This document shows positions 9,668-19,512 of a DNA stretch of 64,000 bases, in pieces. Made by a program: the position numbers and the translations under genes. This DNA is from Lysobacter auxotrophicus (lineage in GTDB: Bacteria; Pseudomonadota; Gammaproteobacteria; Xanthomonadales; Xanthomonadaceae), in contig NZ_AP027041.1 of NCBI RefSeq assembly GCF_027924565.1, positions 2,294,001 to 2,358,000 on the forward strand. Direction: 5' to 3'. How positions within the stretch are numbered: the first letter of the stretch is position 1; each line of letters begins with the position of its first letter. The notes under the pieces are model-generated. The model had not been told where the DNA came from and searched no databases. It saw nothing but the letters and a program-made list of their open reading frames with translations.

Positions 9668-11953
9668 TCAGACCGTCGCGGGCAGGAGCTTCTCCGGCTC
9701 GGCCTGCGCGGTGACGACCAGCTCGTCGTCCTTGACGTCGATGCTGACCTTGCCGCCGTTGACCAGCTTGCCGAACAGCAGCTCGTCGGCCAGCGGGCGC
9801 TTGATCTTGTCCTGGATGACGCGCGACATCGGGCGCGCACCCATCAGCGGATCGAAGCCGTGCGATGCCAGCCAGTCGCGCGCGGTCGGCGTCGCCGACA
9901 GCGAGACGTCCTTCTCGTGCAGCTGGGTTTCCAGCTCGATCAGGAACTTGTCCACCACGCGCAGGATGTGGTCAAAGCCCAGCGGCTGGAACTGCACGAC
10001 CGCGTCCAGGCGGTTGCGGAATTCCGGCGTGAAGCTGCGGCGGATCACTTCCATCGCATCGGTCGAGTGGTCCTGACGGGTGAAACCGATGGTACGGCGC
10101 GATGCCTGCGCGGCACCGGCGTTGGTCGTCATCACCAGGATCACGTTCTTGAAGTTCGCCTCGCGACCGTTGGTGTCGGTGAGGATGCCGCGATCCATGA
10201 CCTGCAACAGGATGTTGAAGATGTCCGGATGCGCCTTCTCCACCTCGTCCAGCAGCAGCACGCAGTGCGGCGTCTTGACGATCTTCTCCGTCAGCAGGCC
10301 GCCCTGGTCGAAGCCGACGTAACCCGGAGGCGCGCCGATCAGGCGGCTCACCGAATGCGGCTCCATGTACTCGGACATGTCGAAGCGGACCAGTTCGATG
10401 CCCAACTGCAGTGCGAGCTGCTTGGTCACCTCGGTCTTGCCCACGCCGGTCGGGCCGGCGAACAGGAAGTTGCCGATCGGCTTGTCCGGATTGCCCAGGC
10501 CCGAGCGGGCGAGCTTGATCGCCGAGGTCAGCGTGTCGATCGCCGGGTCCTGCCCGAAGATCACCATCTTCAGGTTGCGCTCGAGGTTCTTGAGCACGTC
10601 CTTGTCCGACGCGGACACCTGCTTGGTCGGGATGCGCGCCATCTTGGCGACGATCGTCTCGATCTCTTCCACATCGATCAGCGTCTTGCGCACGTCGTCG
10701 GCGAGCAGGCGCTGGCGGGCGCCGGCCTCGTCGATCACGTCGATGGCCTTGTCGGGCAGCAGGCGGTCGCCGATATGCTTGACCGACAGGTCCACGGCCG
10801 CCTGCAGCGCGTCGTCGGCGTAGGTCACGCCGTGGTGCGCTTCGTACTTGGGCTTGAGGCCCTGCAGGATTTCATACGCTTCGCCCACCGTCGGCTCGAC
10901 GATGTCGATCTTCTGGAAGCGACGCGCCAGCGCACGATCCTTCTCGAAGATGCCGCGGTATTCCTGGAACGTGGTCGAGCCGATGCAGCGCAGCTCACCC
11001 GACGCGAGCGCGGGCTTGATCAGGTTGGACGCATCCATCGTGCCGCCGCTCGCCGAACCCGCACCGATGATGGTGTGGATCTCGTCGATGAAGAGCACGG
11101 CTTCGGGCAGCTTCTTCAGCTGCGTCAGCACGGCCTTCAGGCGCTTCTCGAAGTCGCCGCGATACTTGGTGCCGGCGACCAGCGCCCCGAGGTCGAGCGA
11201 ATAGATGGTCGCGTCCATGAGCACGTCGGGCACGTCGCCGTCGACGATGCGCTTGGCGAGGCCTTCGGCGATCGCGGTCTTGCCCACGCCGGCTTCGCCG
11301 ACGTAGAGCGGATTGTTCTTGCGACGGCGGCAGAGCACCTGGATGGTGCGCTCGACTTCGTCCGCGCGGCCGACCAGCGGGTCGATCTTGCCGTCGCGCG
11401 CGAGCTGGTTGAGGTTCACCGCGAACTCGGCCAGGGCGTCGCCCTTGCCTTCGCCCTCGCCGCCTTCGCCGCCCGGCGATTCGCCGTCTTCCTGCGAACG
11501 GGTCGGCTCCTGGCCGCCGCCGTGCTTGGCGATGCCGTGCGAGATGTAGTTGACGACGTCCAGGCGCGCGACGTCCTGCTGGTTGAGGAAGTAGACCGCG
11601 TGGCTGTCCTTTTCGCCGAAGATCGCCACCAGCACGTTGGCGCCGGTCACTTCCTTCTTGCCGCTGGACTGCACGTGGTAGACCGCGCGCTGCAACACGC
11701 GCTGGAAGCCCAGCGTCGGCTGCGTGTCGCGATCGACGTCTTCGGGCAGCACCGACACCGAGGTGGCGATGGCCTGCTCCAGGTCGGTGCGCAGGCGCTG
11801 GAAATCCACGCCGCACGCCTTGAGCACGCTTTCGGCCGATGGGTTGTCGAGCAGTGCCAGCAGCAGGTGTTCGACCGTCATGTACTCGTGACGCGCCTCG
11901 CGGGCGCGCTTGTAGCACTGGCCGATGCTGTATTCGAGATCCTTGCTGAACAT
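9668..11953 (-). CDS. clpA: ATP-dependent Clp protease ATPase subunit ClpA
   Basis: AAA+ unfoldase that feeds N-degron and tagged substrates to ClpP. The 761 residues hold an N-terminal double Clp repeat that docks ClpS (about 1-140), an acidic and glycine-rich linker near 150-175, a first AAA module with Walker A GEAGVGKT and Walker B VLFIDEIHTIIGAG, and a second with GPTGVGKT and CVLLLDEVEKAHPDI. An RTIGFTR segment near residue 620 is the IGF/IGL loop that contacts ClpP. clpS lies 138 bases upstream on the same strand, so the two are probably one transcript. Confidence 0.97.
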   Translation of the reverse strand: MFSKDLEYSIGQCYKRAREARHEYMTVEHLLLALLDNPSAESVLKACGVDFQRLRTDLEQAIATSVSVLPEDVDRDTQPTLGFQRVLQRAVYHVQSSGKKEVTGANVLVAIFGEKDSHAVYFLNQQDVARLDVVNYISHGIAKHGGGQEPTRSQEDGESPGGEGGEGEGKGDALAEFAVNLNQLARDGKIDPLVGRADEVERTIQVLCRRRKNNPLYVGEAGVGKTAIAEGLAKRIVDGDVPDVLMDATIYSLDLGALVAGTKYRGDFEKRLKAVLTQLKKLPEAVLFIDEIHTIIGAGSASGGTMDASNLIKPALASGELRCIGSTTFQEYRGIFEKDRALARRFQKIDIVEPTVGEAYEILQGLKPKYEAHHGVTYADDALQAAVDLSVKHIGDRLLPDKAIDVIDEAGARQRLLADDVRKTLIDVEEIETIVAKMARIPTKQVSASDKDVLKNLERNLKMVIFGQDPAIDTLTSAIKLARSGLGNPDKPIGNFLFAGPTGVGKTEVTKQLALQLGIELVRFDMSEYMEPHSVSRLIGAPPGYVGFDQGGLLTEKIVKTPHCVLLLDEVEKAHPDIFNILLQVMDRGILTDTNGREANFKNVILVMTTNAGAAQASRRTIGFTRQDHSTDAMEVIRRSFTPEFRNRLDAVVQFQPLGFDHILRVVDKFLIELETQLHEKDVSLSATPTARDWLASHGFDPLMGARPMSRVIQDKIKRPLADELLFGKLVNGGKVSIDVKDDELVVTAQAEPEKLLPATV

Positions 11954-12091
11954 GGTGGCGTAAGCCTCCGGAAAGCTACTGCCGTCCTAGATGGGGACGC
12001 GCATGGGGAATTCCATGCTCGCTAGACCTTGGGACCCGGCGGCGGGACCGGGGTTCCGCCCTTATCGCTCAGGACGTACTGAGGAGGACTT

Positions 12092-12412
12092 TTAGGCCTT
12101 TTCCATCGTGCACAGCAAGGGATGTTGGTTGAGTCTTGAAAATTCGTTCACCTGCGCCACTTTCGATTCTGCGACCTCGCGGGTGAAAACGCCGCAGACG
12201 CCACGGCCACGGGTATGCACGTGGAGCATGATCTGGGTCGCCTTTTCGGCGTTCATCGCGAAAAAACGCATGAGAACCTCGACGACGAAGTCCATGGGCG
12301 TGTAGTCGTCGTTCAGCAGCAGGACGGAATACAGCGGCGGGCGGGCGATTTCCGGCTTCCCCGTCTCCACCAGGACGCCATGCTGATGCTCGTGTTCGGT
12401 CTGTTTGGCCAT
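12092..12412 (-). CDS. clpS: ClpA adaptor protein ClpS
   Basis: N-recognin that binds N-terminal Leu, Phe, Tyr and Trp and delivers the substrate to ClpAP. The 106-residue protein has a flexible N-terminus, then [21 protein letters not shown], which forms the N-end pocket, and the [17 protein letters not shown] and [10 protein letters not shown] segments. It starts at the ATG at 12412 and precedes clpA in the expected order. Together with aat upstream it completes the leucine/N-degron branch. Confidence 0.97.
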   Translation of the reverse strand: MAKQTEHEHQHGVLVETGKPEIARPPLYSVLLLNDDYTPMDFVVEVLMRFFAMNAEKATQIMLHVHTRGRGVCGVFTREVAESKVAQVNEFSRLNQHPLLCTMEKA

Positions 12413-12565
12413 GGCGGGATTATAGGCCGGGGGCGATGGCGGATCGCCGCGCTGCGTGGACGCCCGAGCCCGCCGGCCGGCACAATGCCCGGATTCGGGA
12501 TGAAGAACGCGGCAAAACGCGGGACTTCATCCCATTACCCTCGTGTTCTCTTCAAGGAAGGTTGC

Positions 12566-13066
12566 ATGCGACTTCACGCTCTCGCCGTCGTCCTGGTGTC
12601 GCTTTGCGTGCCGCTTCCGGGGCTCGCCGCCGATACGGCGTCCACGCGTGAAACGGACCGTTCCGCCGATCCTGCCATCGCGCGGCAGCTCGACAGCCTG
12701 AAGTACCAGTACGAGGTCGACGACGACGGCGACTACAAGCTCGCCTTCGACATGGACGAGGGGCGCTCGCAACTGGCGTTCGTGATCTCCGCCGTGGAAA
12801 GTTTCGGCGAAATGAAAGTACGCGAGGTCTGGGCGCCGGCGTATCGCGCCACGGGCGGCGAGTTCCCCGCCCAGGTCGCCAACCGCCTGCTGGAGGACAG
12901 CCATTCGAGCAAGCTCGGCGCCTGGGTCAAGCAGGGCGACATGGCGGTGTTCGTGGTGAAGCTGGCCGCCGATGCCACCCCGCGCCAGCTCGACGACGCG
13001 CTCGACTTCGTGCTGCGCACCGCCGACCAGATGGAGCTGGAACTGACCGGCAAGGACGAGTTCTGA
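12566..13066 (+). CDS. Secreted YbjN-like protein
   Basis: A 166-residue protein with a Sec signal peptide (leucine/valine-rich core ending PLPGLAAD, about residues 1-22). The mature part contains YQYEVDDDGDYKLAFDMD, VISAVESFGEMKVREVWAPA and an ending of paired helices typical of the YbjN/type III secretion chaperone-like fold. The assignment to YbjN is by pattern only. YbjN proteins affect motility and stress responses in E. coli, but the exported location here argues against assuming the same role. An AAGGAAGG ribosome site precedes the ATG, and the stop overlaps the start of nudJ by one base (TGATG). Confidence 0.65.
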   Translation: MRLHALAVVLVSLCVPLPGLAADTASTRETDRSADPAIARQLDSLKYQYEVDDDGDYKLAFDMDEGRSQLAFVISAVESFGEMKVREVWAPAYRATGGEFPAQVANRLLEDSHSSKLGAWVKQGDMAVFVVKLAADATPRQLDDALDFVLRTADQMELELTGKDEF

Positions 13067-13545
13067 TGACCTACCGTCAGGGCCGCTTCTGGCAACCCGA
13101 CGTGACCGTCGCCACCGTGGTGGTCGATGGCGGCCGCTTGCTGATGGTCGAGGAAACCGTCGGCGGGCAGCTCGTTCTCAACCAGCCTGCGGGTCACCTG
13201 GAACCGGACGAGACGCTGATCGAAGCCGCCCTGCGCGAAACGCGCGAGGAAACCGGCTGGGACGTGCGCCTGACCGCGTTCGTCGGCGCGTACCAGTGGA
13301 AGGCGCCGGTCAATCCCGACGGCAGCGGCGGCCGGCATTACCTGCGCTTCGCCTTCGCGGCCGAACCGGTTGCGCATGACCCCACGCGCACGCTCGATGA
13401 AGGCATCGTCCGCGCGCTGTGGATGACGCCCAGCGAACTGCAGGCCGCGCACTCGCGCCATCGCAGCCCGCTGGTGTGGCGCGTGGCGGCCGACTTCCTC
13501 GGCGGCCAGCGCCATCCGCTGGAAATCACCCAGCACCTGGCATGA
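13066..13545 (+). CDS. nudJ: Nudix hydrolase, NudJ type
   Basis: A 159-residue Nudix enzyme with the complete box: [20 protein letters not shown] followed by TGW, giving the GX5EX7REUXEEXGU pattern. Nudix enzymes cleave nucleoside or other diphosphates. Assignment to the NudJ branch (HMP-PP and other pyrophosphates) rests on the N-terminus ([20 protein letters not shown]) and on its place directly before mnmA-hflD, the same order as in E. coli. It is translationally coupled to the upstream gene; mnmA begins 25 bases downstream. Confidence 0.88.
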   Translation: MTYRQGRFWQPDVTVATVVVDGGRLLMVEETVGGQLVLNQPAGHLEPDETLIEAALRETREETGWDVRLTAFVGAYQWKAPVNPDGSGGRHYLRFAFAAEPVAHDPTRTLDEGIVRALWMTPSELQAAHSRHRSPLVWRVAADFLGGQRHPLEITQHLA

Positions 13546-13570
13546 GCAGACACCACCCGATACGAGCCGC

Positions 13571-14743
13571 ATGAACACCACACCGCGCACCATCGTCGGC
13601 ATGTCCGGAGGCGTCGATTCCTCCGTCGCCGCGCTGCGCCTGCGCGATGAGGGCGAGCCGGTCGCCGGGTTGTTCATGCAGAACTGGGCCGATGACGATG
13701 CGCAGGACAGCGCGAGTGCCGCTGAAGGCAGGAGGCCGAAAGCGGCCGGGACGGGCGATTGCCGCGCCGAGGACGATCGCCGCGATGCGGTGGCCGTCAG
13801 CGGGCGCCTCGGCATTCCGATCCACTTCCGCGATTTCTCCGGCGAATACTGGAAGGGCGTGTTCGAGCACTTCCTCGCCGAATACGCCGCCGGCCGCACG
13901 CCGAACCCCGACGTGCTGTGCAATCGCGAGATCAAGTTCAAATACTTCCTCGACGCGGCACGCGCGCTGGGCGCGGAGTTCATCGCCACCGGCCATTACG
14001 CGCGTGTCGAACGACGCGGCGATCGCCACCTGCTGCTGCGAGCGGTGGATCGCAGCAAGGACCAGAGCTATTTCCTGCACCAGCTCGGACAGGCGCAACT
14101 GGCGGCGACGAAGTTCCCGCTCGGCGAACTGCTCAAACGCGACGTGCGGCAGATGGCGCTGGACGCCGGGTTGCCGACCGCGGCGAAGAAGGACTCCACC
14201 GGCATCTGCTTCATCGGCGAACGCGATTTCCGCGAGTTCCTCGGCCGCTACCTGCCCGCGCGCGAGGGCGAGATGCGCACGCCCGACGGCCACGTGATCG
14301 GCCGCCATCCGGGGGTGTTCTATTTCACGCTGGGGCAGCGCGAAGGCCTGAACATCGGCGGCGTGCGCGGTTTCGAAGCCGCGCCGTGGTACGTCGTCGG
14401 CAAGGACGTCGCACAGAACGTGCTGTACGTCGACCAGGGCGCCGACAGCCTGTGGCTGCAGTCGCACAGGCTGTGGTCGGAAGTGGCGCACTGGATCGCC
14501 GGGAGCCCGCCGGCATCGCGCTTGGAATGCACCGCGCAGACGCGTTACCGCCAGGCCGACGAGGCCTGCGAGGTCGAGGTCCGCGACGACGGTACGCTGG
14601 CGGTGCGATTCGCGCGCGCGCAGCGGGCGGTCACGCCGGGACAGTCCCTGGTGCTATACGACGGCGAGGTCTGCCTGGGCGGCGCGGTGATCGCCGCCAC
14701 GGACGCGCCCCTCGAACAACGATTGAAGGCTCGAGCTGCATGA
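13571..14743 (+). CDS. mnmA: tRNA-specific 2-thiouridylase MnmA
   Basis: Introduces sulfur at U34 of tRNA Lys, Glu and Gln, using persulfide relayed from IscS and TusE. The 390-residue protein has the PP-loop [11 protein letters not shown] at 10-20 and the catalytic cysteines Cys117 ([13 protein letters not shown]) and Cys213 ([12 protein letters not shown]). An insertion of about 17 residues near positions 44-60, rich in Ala, Gly and Arg, separates MQNWADDD from the conserved GDCRAEDD block; it lies in a surface-loop position, so the enzyme should still work. The ATGA overlap with hflD indicates one operon. Confidence 0.96.
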   Translation: MNTTPRTIVGMSGGVDSSVAALRLRDEGEPVAGLFMQNWADDDAQDSASAAEGRRPKAAGTGDCRAEDDRRDAVAVSGRLGIPIHFRDFSGEYWKGVFEHFLAEYAAGRTPNPDVLCNREIKFKYFLDAARALGAEFIATGHYARVERRGDRHLLLRAVDRSKDQSYFLHQLGQAQLAATKFPLGELLKRDVRQMALDAGLPTAAKKDSTGICFIGERDFREFLGRYLPAREGEMRTPDGHVIGRHPGVFYFTLGQREGLNIGGVRGFEAAPWYVVGKDVAQNVLYVDQGADSLWLQSHRLWSEVAHWIAGSPPASRLECTAQTRYRQADEACEVEVRDDGTLAVRFARAQRAVTPGQSLVLYDGEVCLGGAVIAATDAPLEQRLKARAA

Positions 14744-15360
14744 CCCAGAACACGTCGATGTCCACGCGCGTCCTCGCCCTCGCCGGCCTCGTGCAGGCCC
14801 TGGCCCAGGTTCGGCGCGTGGCGGACACCGGTCAGGCCAACGCGGCCATCCTTGCCACCGCGATGGAATCGGTGTTCCGCATCGATGCCCCCTCGCCGAC
14901 CGCCGTCTACGGCGACGTGGAGGCGTTGCGCCCGGGCCTGACGCTGCTGCGCGACTACTTCGGCAGCTCGCAGCGCGACGAGCAGCTGCCCCGGCTGGTG
15001 CTCGCCGTGATGCAGCTGGAACGACGCTTCGTGCGCGACGACGACATGGGCCAACGCGTGCAGGCGGGCATCCGCGCGCAGGCCGGGAACGCCGAGCGGA
15101 TGGGGCCCACGCATCCGGACGTCATGGCCGCGCTGGGTTCGCTGTATGCCGAAACGCTGAGCCACCTGCGCCCGCGCGTGCTCGTGCAGGGCAACCCGCA
15201 CTACCTCGGGCAGGCGACGGTGGTGTCGGAAGTGCGCGCGATCCTGCTCGCGGCCGTGCGTTCGGCCGTGCTGTGGCGCCAGTGCGGCGGCAGCCTCTGG
15301 GACTTCCTGCTGCGCCGACGCGACCTGCTGGCCGCCGTGCGCGAGCATCTGGAAGGCTGA
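14740..15360 (+). CDS. hflD: High-frequency lysogenization protein HflD homologue
   Basis: A 206-residue helical protein of the HflD/YcfC family, a peripheral inner-membrane protein that in E. coli binds phage lambda CII. Conserved stretches are [20 protein letters not shown] near the start, [12 protein letters not shown] and [25 protein letters not shown]-type helices. The native role outside lambda is unclear. It overlaps the mnmA stop by four bases, matching the widespread nudJ-mnmA-hflD order; purB, next in E. coli, is not here. Confidence 0.92.
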   Translation: MTQNTSMSTRVLALAGLVQALAQVRRVADTGQANAAILATAMESVFRIDAPSPTAVYGDVEALRPGLTLLRDYFGSSQRDEQLPRLVLAVMQLERRFVRDDDMGQRVQAGIRAQAGNAERMGPTHPDVMAALGSLYAETLSHLRPRVLVQGNPHYLGQATVVSEVRAILLAAVRSAVLWRQCGGSLWDFLLRRRDLLAAVREHLEG

Positions 15361-15386
15361 GCTTTCGCTTGGTCCCGCGGTCGCGG

Positions 15387-15506
15387 TCAGCCCGCGACCG
15401 ATCCCATCGCCACCGCCCACCAGACCGCGGCCCCCAATGCCGCGAGTATCGTCCAGCGCATTGCCTGCTCCACCCGGTCCGACCGGGCTGGCTTGTCCGT
15501 CTTCAT
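15387..15506 (-). CDS. Small single-span membrane protein (39 aa)
   Basis: An open frame of 39 codons convergent with hflD. A charged N-terminus (MKTDKPARSDRVEQAMRW) is followed by one hydrophobic span (TILAALGAAVWWAVAMG), giving a positive-inside single-pass peptide. A strong purine ribosome site (GGGGGA) lies six bases before the ATG at 15506. I do not recognise a family. Ribosome site, composition and membrane span favour a real gene, but at this length chance cannot be excluded. Confidence 0.5.
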   Translation of the reverse strand: MKTDKPARSDRVEQAMRWTILAALGAAVWWAVAMGSVAG

Positions 15507-15746
15507 GTCGCATCCCCCTGCGTGCCGCCTATGAGATAGCGGCACAGGACGCAAGTCCTTGACTGTTGTCACGCAGTGGATCGGCGCGGGCGGCCAGAAG
15601 TCGCGGTTTGTTCGAGGATTGCGATGGAGGGCGCAATTGGTGGGCTGCGTTCGGTGCGCGCTGTCTTCTTCGGCCGGCGCTGCGTTCATGCGTGCAGCCT
15701 TCCCTTGGCGCCCTCGTCGTGCTTCGCGATACGTTCGACTCCGTGG

Positions 15747-15918
15747 CCGTCATCCCGGCGAAGGCCGGGACCCAGGCTGTTTGCGCTCGGGCACGCCCCG
15801 CTTCTGCGAACGGCTTCCCCCATTCCAGCCAAAGCTGGAATCCCGCTTGCTCTTCGTTCTGGCGATGCGCCTCAAAGCCAACGTCAAAATGGGTTCCAGC
15901 GTTCGCTGGAATGACGGT
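15747..15918. repeat. Cluster of REP-like palindromes
   Basis: Three palindromes lie close together: CCCGGCGAAGGCCGGG at 15753-15769, preceded by CCGTCAT; ATTCCAGCCAAAGCTGGAAT at 15822-15841; and TTCCAGCGTTCGCTGGAA at 15894-15911, followed by TGACGG. The first faces left and the last right, which gives the paired layout usual for REP elements. Related palindromes with the ATGACGG tail occur at 29.75, 42.2 and 55.1 kb. Confidence 0.75.
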
Positions 15919-16273
15919 GAGGTGGTTCGACTGGGTCGGAGTGCCCAGGCGTTGTCGGCTGGGTCCCGGCCTTCGCCGGGATGACGGTGAGGTGGTTCGA
16001 CTTGGTCGGGAGTGCCCAGACGTTGTCGGCCTGGGTCCCGGCGTTCGCCGGGATGACGGTCAGGTGGTTCGACTTGGTTGGGGGTGCCCAGGCGTTGTCG
16101 GCCTGGGTCCCGGCCTTCGGGATGACGGTGAGGTGGTTCGACTTGGTCAGGAGTGCCCGGGCGTTGTCGGCTTGGGTCCCGGCCTTCGCCGGGATGACGG
16201 CGAGGTGGTTCGACTTGGTCGGGAGTGCCCGGGCGTTGTCGGACTGAGTCCGGGCCTTCGCCGGGATGACGGT
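15911..16273. repeat. Tandem array of a ~70-bp unit
   Basis: Units begin with ATGACGGTGAGGTGGTTCGA at 15911, 15981, 16053, 16122 and 16193, with a sixth start at 16265; spacing is 70, 72, 69, 71 and 72 bases. Each unit carries AGTGCCC, GGCGTTGTCGG and a CCCGGCCTTCGCCGGG-type palindrome (the fourth has lost part of it). Units differ by single bases and short indels. The whole stretch from 15507 to 16381, about 870 bases, shows no gene on either strand apart from repeat-derived open frames. Confidence 0.85.
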
Positions 16274-16381
16274 GACGATTGCCGGGACGAGAGGAAAGGA
16301 TTGCGGCGCGCAAGCGCACCAGCGAACGTTCAACACCAAGCACGGGCACCATCAGGCCAAGGCTCAAGCGCCGCCCAAACA

Positions 16382-16407
16382 AAAACCCCGGCCGGAGCCG
16401 GGGTTTT
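16382..16407 (-). terminator. Terminator after acnB
   Basis: Eleven-base-pair stem AAAACCCCGGC/GCCGGGGTTTT with a four-base loop, followed on the minus strand by TGTTTGGG after the T-run. It lies 27 bases past the acnB stop. Confidence 0.88.
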
Positions 16408-16433
16408 CATTTAACCCGTGACGACAGCGCCGA

Positions 16434-19019
16434 TCAGGCCGCGACCGTCTCCGCCACCTGGCGGTAGTCTTCGATCTGGTCGAAGTTCATGTAGCGGTAG
16501 ATCTCTGCGCCCTTGGCGTTGATCACGCCGATGTCGGCCATGTATTCCTCGCGGGTCGGGATGCGGCCCAGGCGCGAGCAGATCGCCGCCAGTTCCGCCG
16601 AACCCAGGTACACGTTGGTGTTGCGGCCCAGGCGGTTCGGGAAGTTGCGGGTCGAGGTGGAGAACACCGTCGCGCCCTCGCGCGCCTGCGCCTGGTTGCC
16701 CATGCACAGCGAGCAGCCGGGCATTTCCATGCGCGCGCCAGCGGTACCGAAGGTGCCGTAGTGGCCTTCCTTGGTCAGCTCGGACGCGTCCATCTTGGTC
16801 GGCGGCGCGACCCACAGGCGGGTCGGGATGTCGCGCTTGCCTTCCAGCAGCTTCGCGGCGGCGCGGAAGTGGCCGATGTTGGTCATGCACGAACCGATGA
16901 ACACCTCGTCGATCTTCGCGCCGGCGACGTCGGACAGCGTCTTCACGTCGTCCGGGTCGTTCGGGCAGGCGAGGATCGGCTCGACGATCTGGTTCAGGTC
17001 GATCTCGATGACCGCGGCGTACTCGGCATCGGCGTCGCCTTCCAGCAGTTGCGGGTTGGCGAGCCATGCTTCCATCGCCTTGATGCGGCGCGCGAGCGAG
17101 CGCGGGTCGGCGTAACCCTCGGCGATCATCCACTTCAGCAGCGTGATGTTGCTGGTGAGGTATTCGACGATCGGCTCCTTGTCGAGCTTGACCGTGCAGC
17201 CGGCGGCGGAGCGCTCGGCAGAGGCGTCGGACAGCTCGAACGCCTGTTCGACCTTCAGGTGCGGCAGGCCTTCGATCTCGAGGATGCGGCCGGAGAAGAT
17301 GTTCTTCTTGCCCTGCTTCGCCACCGTCAGCAGGCCCTGCTTGATCGCGGCGAGCGGGATCGCGTTGACGAGGTCGCGCAGCGTGACGCCCGGCTGCATC
17401 TCACCCTTGAAGCGCACCAGCACCGATTCGGGCATGTCCAGCGGCATGACGCCGGTGGCCGCCGCAAAGGCGACCAGGCCCGAGCCCGCCGGGAACGAGA
17501 TGCCCACCGGGAAGCGCGTGTGCGAGTCGCCGCCGGTGCCGACGGTGTCCGGCAGCAGCATGCGGTTGAGCCAGCTGTGGATCACGCCGTCGCCCGGGCG
17601 CAGCGCGATGCCGCCACGGTTGCTGATGAAGGCCGGCAGCTCGTGGTGCGTCTTCACGTCCACCGGCTTCGGGTACGCGGCGGTGTGGCAGAACGACTGC
17701 ATGACCAGGTCGGCCGAGAAGCCCAGGCATGCCAGGTCCTTCAGCTCGTCGCGGGTCATCGGGCCGGTGGTGTCCTGCGAACCCACCGACGTCATCTTCG
17801 GCTCGCAGTACGTGCCGGGGCGGATACCCTTACCTTCGGGCAGGCCGCACGCGCGACCGACCATCTTCTGCGCCAGCGAGTAGCCCTTGCCGGTGTCGGC
17901 CGGATTCTGCGGCAGGCGGAACAGCGTCGACGGGGCGAGGCCCAGCGCTTCACGCGCCTTGGCGGTGAGGCCGCGGCCGACGATCAGCGGGATGCGGCCG
18001 CCGGCGCGGACTTCGTCGAACAGCACGTCGGACTTCACCGAGAACTCGGCGATCACTTCGCCGTTCTTCAATGCACGGCCTTCGTACGGACGCAGTTCGA
18101 CCACGTCGCCCATGTTCATCTGCGACACGTCGAGTTCGATCGGCAAGGCGCCGGCGTCTTCCATCGTGTTGTAGAAGATCGGCGCGATCTTCGAGCCCAG
18201 GCACACGCCGCCGAACCGCTTGTTCGGGATGTACGGGATGTCCTCGCCGGTGAACCACAGCACCGAGTTGGTGGCGGACTTGCGGCTGGAACCGGTGCCG
18301 ACGACGTCGCCGACGTATGCGACCAGGTGGCCCTTGGCCTTGAGCGATTCGATGAAGGCGACCGGGCCGCGCTTACCGTCTTCTTCCGGCTCGATGCCGT
18401 CGCGCTTGTTCTTCAACATCGCCAGCGCATGCAGCGGGATGTCCGGGCGCGTGGTGGCGTCGGGCGCGGGCGACAGGTCGTCGGTATTGGTTTCGCCCGT
18501 CACCTTGAACACGGTGATGGTCATGGACTGCGGGACTTCCGGGCGGCTGGTGAACCACTCGGCATCGGCCCAGCTCTGCAGCACGGACCTGGCGTTCTCG
18601 TTGCCCTTCTCCGCCTTTTCCTGCACGTCGTGGAAGGCGTCGAACATCAGCAGCGTGTGCTTGAGCGCAGTCGCGGCGACGGTGCCGACTTCCGCGTCGT
18701 CCAGCAACTCCACCAGCGGATGGATGTTGTAGCCGCCGAGCATCGTGCCGAGCAGTTCGGTGGCGCGCGCGCGGGAGATCAGCGCGTTCTTCTCGGTGCC
18801 GAAGGCAACGGCGGCGAGGTAGGACGCCTTCACCTTGGCGGCATCGTCGACGCCCGCCGGGACGCGGTGGGTGATGAGGTCGAGCAGGAAGCTTTCCTCG
18901 CCGGCCGGCGGCGCCTTCAGCAGTTCGATGACGTCGGCGGTCTGCTGCGCGGTGAGCGGCAGCGGCGGGATGCCCAGCGCGGCGCGCTCGGCAACGTGGT
19001 GGCGATAGGCTTCCAACAT
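16434..19019 (-). CDS. acnB: Aconitate hydratase B
   Basis: Bifunctional aconitase/2-methylisocitrate dehydratase of the TCA cycle. The 861 residues match AcnB: the N-terminal HEAT-like domain ([20 protein letters not shown]), the swivel domain with [13 protein letters not shown], and the catalytic domains with [10 protein letters not shown] and iron-sulfur cysteines in [12 protein letters not shown] and [10 protein letters not shown]. The ATG at 19019 follows a CTGGAG ribosome site; a 14-residue in-frame upstream extension has no homology. The TA pair lies 42 bases upstream on the same strand, so read-through from vapBC into acnB is possible. Confidence 0.97.
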   Translation of the reverse strand: MLEAYRHHVAERAALGIPPLPLTAQQTADVIELLKAPPAGEESFLLDLITHRVPAGVDDAAKVKASYLAAVAFGTEKNALISRARATELLGTMLGGYNIHPLVELLDDAEVGTVAATALKHTLLMFDAFHDVQEKAEKGNENARSVLQSWADAEWFTSRPEVPQSMTITVFKVTGETNTDDLSPAPDATTRPDIPLHALAMLKNKRDGIEPEEDGKRGPVAFIESLKAKGHLVAYVGDVVGTGSSRKSATNSVLWFTGEDIPYIPNKRFGGVCLGSKIAPIFYNTMEDAGALPIELDVSQMNMGDVVELRPYEGRALKNGEVIAEFSVKSDVLFDEVRAGGRIPLIVGRGLTAKAREALGLAPSTLFRLPQNPADTGKGYSLAQKMVGRACGLPEGKGIRPGTYCEPKMTSVGSQDTTGPMTRDELKDLACLGFSADLVMQSFCHTAAYPKPVDVKTHHELPAFISNRGGIALRPGDGVIHSWLNRMLLPDTVGTGGDSHTRFPVGISFPAGSGLVAFAAATGVMPLDMPESVLVRFKGEMQPGVTLRDLVNAIPLAAIKQGLLTVAKQGKKNIFSGRILEIEGLPHLKVEQAFELSDASAERSAAGCTVKLDKEPIVEYLTSNITLLKWMIAEGYADPRSLARRIKAMEAWLANPQLLEGDADAEYAAVIEIDLNQIVEPILACPNDPDDVKTLSDVAGAKIDEVFIGSCMTNIGHFRAAAKLLEGKRDIPTRLWVAPPTKMDASELTKEGHYGTFGTAGARMEMPGCSLCMGNQAQAREGATVFSTSTRNFPNRLGRNTNVYLGSAELAAICSRLGRIPTREEYMADIGVINAKGAEIYRYMNFDQIEDYRQVAETVAA

Positions 19020-19061
19020 GGTTTTCTCCAGGAAAAACTCAGGCGTTTTGACGTGCTGCAC

Positions 19062-19508
19062 TCAGGCGATCGTCTTGGGCACGATGATCTTCAGGCCCTT
19101 GAAGTAGTCGCGGAAAAACCCGGCATCCCGGGTGATGAGGCCCGCGCACTGCAGCAGCGCATGGGCCCCGACGATGAAATCCGGCACGGTGCGCGGGGAG
19201 GTCTGGCCGCCCTGCCCGGCCGCGCGGCGGCGCTGGTTGAAGCGGCGCTGCATCTCGCCGGCGCGGATCGCCGAACGGCGCTCCACCGGCAGGTAACGCA
19301 TCCCCATTTCCTCGACCACGTCCATGATGTCGGTGCCGTGGCCAAGGCCCGCGGTGATCTCGCTGACCACCACGTCGCACAGCACCACCGGCCCTTGCGC
19401 CAGCGCGTCGCGAACGCACTGCTCGGCGGCGTCGGCCATGCCGGCGTCCTCGCCGAGCAGGTCGATCAGCACCGAGGTGTCGATGGCGATGGTGTTCGGC
19501 GTGGTCAT
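19062..19508 (-). CDS. vapC: PIN-domain toxin, VapC family
   Basis: A 148-residue PIN-domain ribonuclease. Acidic active-site residues are visible in IAIDTSVLIDLLGE, VVVSEITAG, VPDFIVGAHA and LITRDAGFFRDYF. VapC toxins cut tRNA or rRNA and are neutralised by the paired VapB. It follows the AbrB-type antitoxin gene by four bases, so both come from one transcript with the antitoxin first, as usual. The start at 19508 is preferred; an upstream in-frame extension would overlap the antitoxin gene. Confidence 0.88.
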   Translation of the reverse strand: MTTPNTIAIDTSVLIDLLGEDAGMADAAEQCVRDALAQGPVVLCDVVVSEITAGLGHGTDIMDVVEEMGMRYLPVERRSAIRAGEMQRRFNQRRRAAGQGGQTSPRTVPDFIVGAHALLQCAGLITRDAGFFRDYFKGLKIIVPKTIA

Positions 19509-19512
19509 CGTC

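Noticed and set aside
11954-12091. A tRNA or leader gene between clpS and clpA (E. coli has serW near infA)
   Set aside because: Only short palindromes such as GGAATTCC are present; no cloverleaf or reading frame.
15911-16273. CRISPR array, because of the regular 70-bp periodicity
   Set aside because: The whole unit repeats, with no unique spacers, and there are no cas genes in the window.
15750-16414. Open frames on both strands across the repeat array
   Set aside because: They arise because the repeat lacks stops in several frames; repeated residues, no ribosome site, no family resemblance.
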